Assembly: GCA_012840385.1 (NCBI GenBank)
Contig: DULK01000093.1
Span: 62,001 to 126,000 of the forward strand
DNA length: 64,000 nt
Origin: Syntrophomonadaceae bacterium
GTDB lineage: Bacteria; Bacillota; DSM-12270; Thermacetogeniales; Thermacetogeniaceae
Direction of reading: 5' to 3'
The position numbers were made by a program, and so were the translations under genes. How positions within the stretch are numbered: the first letter of the stretch is position 1; each line of letters opens with the position of its first letter. The notes under the pieces are model-generated. The model saw only the letters and a program-made list of their open reading frames with translations, did not search any database and had not been told where the DNA came from. Positions 61,113-64,000 of the stretch are shown here, piece by piece.

Positions 61113-62126
61113 TTGGAACGAAAAAAAGTTCTGGTAATTGGTGGTGGCGCCGCGGGGATGTCCAGTGCCCTCGAACTTGCAGAGCGGGGCGTAGAGGTTT
61201 ACCTAGTCGAGAAGGAGAAAGAGATTGGCGGCAGAGCAGCAACGTACTGCTGCAAGGCCACTGATGAATGCAATCGTTGCGCTGCCTGTTTGGTTCTACA
61301 GGAAAAGGATAAAGTTGCTCAAGAACCTCTGATTCAGGTTTATACAAGTGCTCGTGTTGAAGAAATTAATAAGAGCGGAAACGGTTATCAAGTCAAGATT
61401 CTCTATGATGGCGATGCTGTTACCCTTGATGTGCAGGCCGTTATTGTGGCAACCGGCTTTGACCCCTATGATCTCAGCAGGAGAAGCGAGTTCGCTTATG
61501 GAGTAGAGAAGAATGTAATCACAGGCCTGGAACTGGAGAAGGCGATTAAAGAAAAAGGCGGGTTGGTTGCTGCTTTCGGCTCTGACATCAAAAAAATCGG
61601 GTTCATTCAATGTGTTGGAAGCCGGGATCTCTCCATCGGAAACGGTTACTGCTCCAGAGTCTGCTGCATGTACGCAGCAAAACTCGCCAAGATTATCCGT
61701 AACGAATTGCCGGATGCCGAGATCAATATTTTTTATATGGACTTCCAAAGTTTCGGGAAGTGCTTTAGTGAATTTAACAAAGAACTTCGCGAAACAGATA
61801 AGATCAAGTTTATCCGGGCCATTCCCTCCAAGATCTATGGTTTTCCGTATGATCGCTTGACGGTTCGCTATACTGACTCACTGGTTGGCAAACAGACGGA
61901 AGACAAGTATGATCTTATTGTCTTGTCTCTTGCCATAACACCCAGTAGAGGGAGCCGTGACCTTGCTGAAAGGTTAGGAATTACTTTAGATAAGTACGGG
62001 TTTATGCAAGGAGGGGCGGAAGGCATTTTTACTGCCGGCGTTTGCGAAGGCCCCAAGGATATTCCTCAAACCATCGGACATGCCAAGGCAGCGGCAGGAC
62101 AAGCTTACAGATACCTGTTCAGTTAA
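61113..62126 (+). CDS. Short HdrA-like FAD protein (FAD domain only)
   Basis: A 337-residue flavoprotein corresponding to the FAD core of HdrA. It starts at the dinucleotide fold VLVIGGGAAGMSSALELAERG, then EKEIGGRAATYCC and DECNRCAACLVLQE (a Cys-rich loop), VIVATGFDPYD, FIQCVGSRD and YCSRVCCMYAAKLAKI, and ends in TAGVCEGPKDIPQTIGHAKAAAG. It lacks the N-terminal insertion domain and the C-terminal ferredoxins that the 57512 protein carries, so the two are complementary. In HdrA this flavin is the site of electron bifurcation; whether that holds here is open. TTG 61113 follows GGAGGGG. It is the last gene of the operon. Confidence 0.8.
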   Translation: MERKKVLVIGGGAAGMSSALELAERGVEVYLVEKEKEIGGRAATYCCKATDECNRCAACLVLQEKDKVAQEPLIQVYTSARVEEINKSGNGYQVKILYDGDAVTLDVQAVIVATGFDPYDLSRRSEFAYGVEKNVITGLELEKAIKEKGGLVAAFGSDIKKIGFIQCVGSRDLSIGNGYCSRVCCMYAAKLAKIIRNELPDAEINIFYMDFQSFGKCFSEFNKELRETDKIKFIRAIPSKIYGFPYDRLTVRYTDSLVGKQTEDKYDLIVLSLAITPSRGSRDLAERLGITLDKYGFMQGGAEGIFTAGVCEGPKDIPQTIGHAKAAAGQAYRYLFS

Positions 62127-62143
62127 CCAATGTGGCTCTTGCT

Positions 62144-62179
62144 ACCCCCGGTCAGACAGACCGGGGGTTGTTCTTTTTT
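62144..62179 (+). terminator. Strong terminator ending the Wood-Ljungdahl operon
   Basis: ACCCCCGGTC (62144-62153) pairs with GACCGGGGGT (62159-62168) around AGACA, followed by TGTTCTTTTTT. Confidence 0.9.
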
Positions 62180-62247
62180 CAGCATAACTTGTACACCTAC
62201 AGAATAAAATTATACGAGATCATGCTGCTAGAGGCGGGGTGAGGTTA

Positions 62248-62859
62248 ATGTCGCCAACTGACAACAATATGATCGGGAAGCAGATAGTTACAAAGATTGA
62301 CGCTTTAATTGATGTGATAATGTCAGTATCTCTTCAAAATAAAGAAAGCAGGGAAGAATTGTATCGTCGGGGATGCGATCTTATACGTGAAGTATCGGTT
62401 TTGTTGGAGAAATTTCTTGGAACCAGCGAGTACTATATTAAGCAAGCTATACAGGAATTGGTTAAACAAAGGCTACCGGTTAACGAGTCGCTTGTTGAAG
62501 ACTTCTTTGATATTTTAGAAAAGATGCTATTCTATGAAGCACCTCTATCAGCGGAGTCAACCAGCGGGAAAATTTCTTTTACTGCTACTTGTGATGATTT
62601 GCAGCGGGCACTCTCCTTTCTTTTTCCAAATACCAGAATTATAAAGAATTGCAGGTTCCAGGGGGTTGACCTGGAGTATTATATTCCGTCCTGCAAGCTT
62701 GCAGTTGTAAATGCTGCTAAAGAAAAATGTCTTCAGGCACGAAAAGACTATATTTGCAAAAGCCATGGAATTCAATTAATTCGCGTAGATCCCCAAAAAT
62801 TGACCGGTTACCGGGAAATTATAAGGCATATCAAAAGAGAGTTGCGGCAATTCTCTTGA
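62248..62859 (+). CDS. Hypothetical protein with a restriction-endonuclease-like C-terminus
   Basis: About 203 residues that I do not recognise as a named family. The N-terminal half is helical and charged. The C-terminal half (from about residue 95) reads ...NTRIIKNCRFQGVDLEYYIPSCKLAVV...RKDYICKSHGIQLIRVDPQKL. This is the layout of Vsr/DUF559-like nuclease folds (D-x-Y-IP-x-x-LAVE, then R-x-x-Y-x-x-x-x-GI-x-LIR(I/V)). The catalytic acidic residue after LAV is replaced (LAVVNAAKEK), so catalysis is doubtful. The start is GTG 62239 or ATG 62248; GGGGTGAGG lies just before. It stands alone between the acs terminator and a T-box promoter. Confidence 0.55.
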   Translation: MSPTDNNMIGKQIVTKIDALIDVIMSVSLQNKESREELYRRGCDLIREVSVLLEKFLGTSEYYIKQAIQELVKQRLPVNESLVEDFFDILEKMLFYEAPLSAESTSGKISFTATCDDLQRALSFLFPNTRIIKNCRFQGVDLEYYIPSCKLAVVNAAKEKCLQARKDYICKSHGIQLIRVDPQKLTGYREIIRHIKRELRQFS

Positions 62860-62878
62860 AAAATTACAGCAACAAATA

Positions 62879-62907
62879 TTGACATTAGAAATGTGGGGTG
62901 GTAGTAT
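62879..62907 (+). promoter_or_regulatory. Sigma-A promoter of the T-box transcript
   Basis: TTGACA (62879-62884), a 17-nt spacer and TAGTAT (62902-62907), placed just upstream of the T-box leader; the transcript would start near 62914. Confidence 0.85.
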
Positions 62908-62913
62908 TGACTA

Positions 62914-63162
62914 AAATAATCCTTATGGATCCTGTGATGGGGAAGAGTAAGTGAGGCGCTGTTTTATAGCGAGCCAGTGGATATGGTGGAAGGCTGGTAA
63001 ACAGCACACTGAAGGCCGCCCCGGAGGTATCTACTGAAAGGAAAGTGTTCCGAGTAGGTATGATCGGTTCCTCACCGGTATAAGAGGTAGAGTTGGATCC
63101 TCGAGAGGATCAACTAGGGTGGTACCGCGGGAGAAACCCCGTCCCTTGGGACGGGGTTTTTT
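62914..63162 (+). promoter_or_regulatory. T-box riboswitch leader
   Basis: About 250 nt. Stem I has AGAGTAA (specifier-loop 5' strand, about 62944-62950) and GCTGTT with AACAGC as a stem. The AG-bulge/apical region is GCGAGCC...GGTGGAAGGC. The 3' strand of the specifier loop is around CAGCACACTGAAGG (63002-63015). A second hairpin is CTACT...AGTAG. The T-box AGGGTGGTACCGCG is at 63116-63129. It is followed by a perfect intrinsic terminator, AAACCCCGTCCC (63134-63145) with GGGACGGGGTTT (63148-63159) and a T run. Uncharged tRNA pairing should prevent termination. The specifier codon is not certain: CAC (His) at 63005-63007 is followed by a purine, as is usual, but GCA or ACA are possible. Confidence 0.93.
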
Positions 63163-63223
63163 ATTTTACTTTTTACCGGTCAGATTTTTATATATTCACC
63201 TCAGAAAGGAAGGATGGTGCCTC

Positions 63224-64000
63224 ATGCAAGAAGCATTTATTTCACGAATTGTCCGGGGACTCCCCAGTTCGGGAATCAGGAAATTTTTCGATTTAATTGC
63301 CGGGAGCGAAGGGATCATTTCGTTGGGGGTGGGGGAACCCGACTATATAACACCTGATTTGATAAGAGCGGCCTGCATCGAGGCGTTGAGAATGGGAATC
63401 ACAAAATACACCTCCAATTGCGGCCTGATGGAACTGCGCCATGAAATAGCTAATTACCTTGCAAACAGGTTTGGATTGAACTACCGGCCCGATCAAATTC
63501 TTGTTACAGTTGGAGTGAGCGAGGCAGCGGACCTTGCCCTGCGAGCCATTATAAATCCGGGCGATGAAATACTCATTCCCGAGCCCTGCTACGTATCGTA
63601 TAGCCCCTGCACTGCCATAGCCGGCGGCATCCCGGTGATGATTCCCACCCGGTATGAGGATGAGTTTCGTTTAAAGAAGAAAGAACTGCTTGCTCATATT
63701 ACAGAGAGAAGTAAGGCCATACTCCTCTCATATCCAAATAACCCCACCGGTTCGATCATGACCTTAGAAGACTTGACGGAGATCGCACAGATAGCCGAAA
63801 AATATAATTTACTGGTTATATCAGACGAGGTTTATGCGGAATTAACTTACGAAACCAAACATATAAGCATTGCTTCCCTACCGGGCATGGCGGAAAGAAC
63901 TATCCTGTTAAACGGTTTCTCCAAGGCTTTTTCCATGACGGGTTGGAGGTTGGGGTTTGCCACCGGTCCGAAAGAAATTATAGATGCTATGCTGAAGATA
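63224..64000 (+). CDS. PLP-dependent class I aminotransferase (partial, runs off the window)
   Basis: 259 residues are seen and the frame is open at the right edge. It has ISLGVGEPDYITPDLIR, YTSNCGLMELRHEIA, VTVGVSEAADLALRAI, YPNNPTGSIM, VISDEVYAELTY and the PLP lysine in LNGFSKAFSMTGWRLGFATG. This matches the aspartate/aromatic aminotransferase group I (PatA, AraT-like); the substrate is not fixed by sequence. ATG 63224 has AAGGAAGG upstream. It lies directly behind the T-box, so its expression should respond to one uncharged tRNA. Confidence 0.9.
   Translation, partial: MQEAFISRIVRGLPSSGIRKFFDLIAGSEGIISLGVGEPDYITPDLIRAACIEALRMGITKYTSNCGLMELRHEIANYLANRFGLNYRPDQILVTVGVSEAADLALRAIINPGDEILIPEPCYVSYSPCTAIAGGIPVMIPTRYEDEFRLKKKELLAHITERSKAILLSYPNNPTGSIMTLEDLTEIAQIAEKYNLLVISDEVYAELTYETKHISIASLPGMAERTILLNGFSKAFSMTGWRLGFATGPKEIIDAMLKI

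Noticed and set aside
63030-63055. TAC or TCT as T-box specifier in ATCTACTGAAAGG
   Set aside because: These bases pair with AGTAG downstream in a separate hairpin, outside stem I.
1-64000. CRISPR arrays, insertion sequences, prophage or integrated elements
   Set aside because: No direct-repeat array, transposase, integrase or att-like duplication next to the two tRNAs was seen.

Overview
The window reads as a chromosomal segment of an anaerobic, endospore-forming Firmicute (Clostridia) that runs the Wood-Ljungdahl pathway, either as an acetogen or in reverse as a syntrophic acetate oxidiser. Evidence: spore genes (spoIIP, spoIVA, a YhcN/YlaJ-type lipoprotein), Gram-positive ribosome binding sites and factor-independent terminators, a T-box leader, a selenocysteine formate dehydrogenase, and a full CODH/ACS gene set. 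Gene content and gene order recall Moorella, Thermacetogenium, Syntrophaceticus and Desulfotomaculum relatives; the genus is an inference. All genes but one lie on the + strand. I see no insertion sequence, prophage or CRISPR array.

Layout. 1-3.8 kb: cmk (3' end), plsC, an ispH/S1 fusion, fmdB-like, mobA. 3.9-8.9 kb: sporulation and poorly known genes (YhcN-like, DUF1614, spoIIP, a tandem DUF3189-like protein, a DUF512 radical SAM protein). 8.9-11.8 kb: der, plsY, gpsA. 12.1-13.6 kb: spoIVA. 13.9-18.4 kb: hom-thrC-thrB-lysC. 18.5 kb: tRNA-Pro(GGG). 18.7-22.8 kb: a glycosyltransferase, a phosphatase-like membrane protein and an FAH-family protein. 23-25 kb: speD, then hdrC-hdrB. 25-29.7 kb: quinone genes (HepS-like, ubiD, ubiX, polyprenyl diphosphate synthase) and tatC. 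29.9-35.3 kb: a Tat-exported selenocysteine formate dehydrogenase (fdhA-B-C) and fdhE. 35.4-42.8 kb: a siroheme-dependent heme operon (precorrin-2 dehydrogenase, hemA, ahbC, hemB, an ahbD-ahbA fusion, ahbB, hemL), then cheR. 43.6-48.5 kb: a 3D-domain gene on the - strand with an in-frame TGA, a long FtsA-like protein, tRNA-Leu(CAG) and a UbiB-family kinase. 48.9-62.1 kb: cooC-acsA-acsB-acsC-acsD-acsE-hdrA/mvhD-metV-metF-hdrA2, closed by a strong terminator. 62.2-64 kb: an orphan gene with a nuclease-like C-terminus, then a T-box-controlled aminotransferase cut by the window end.

How it fits together. The heme and menaquinone genes flank a membrane-bound formate dehydrogenase whose gamma subunit is a b-type cytochrome. 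tatC sits next to the Tat-dependent catalytic subunit, mobA supplies the molybdopterin guanine dinucleotide step, and fdhE aids maturation. This suggests formate oxidation or CO2 reduction on the outer face of the membrane, coupled to quinone. The 48.9-62.1 kb operon carries the carbonyl branch, the methyltransferase and an MetVF module with heterodisulfide-reductase-like electron carriers. The HdrB and HdrC partners are not there but about 32 kb upstream.

Most notable: the exact bacterial SECIS in fdhA; the ahbD-ahbA fusion; HdrA functions split across two unlike polypeptides; an in-frame TGA inside the signal peptide of the 3D-domain gene; an FtsA-like ATPase with a tail of about five repeated units; a HepS-like subunit paired with a catalytic prenyl synthase; and hairpins between genes of the acs operon.
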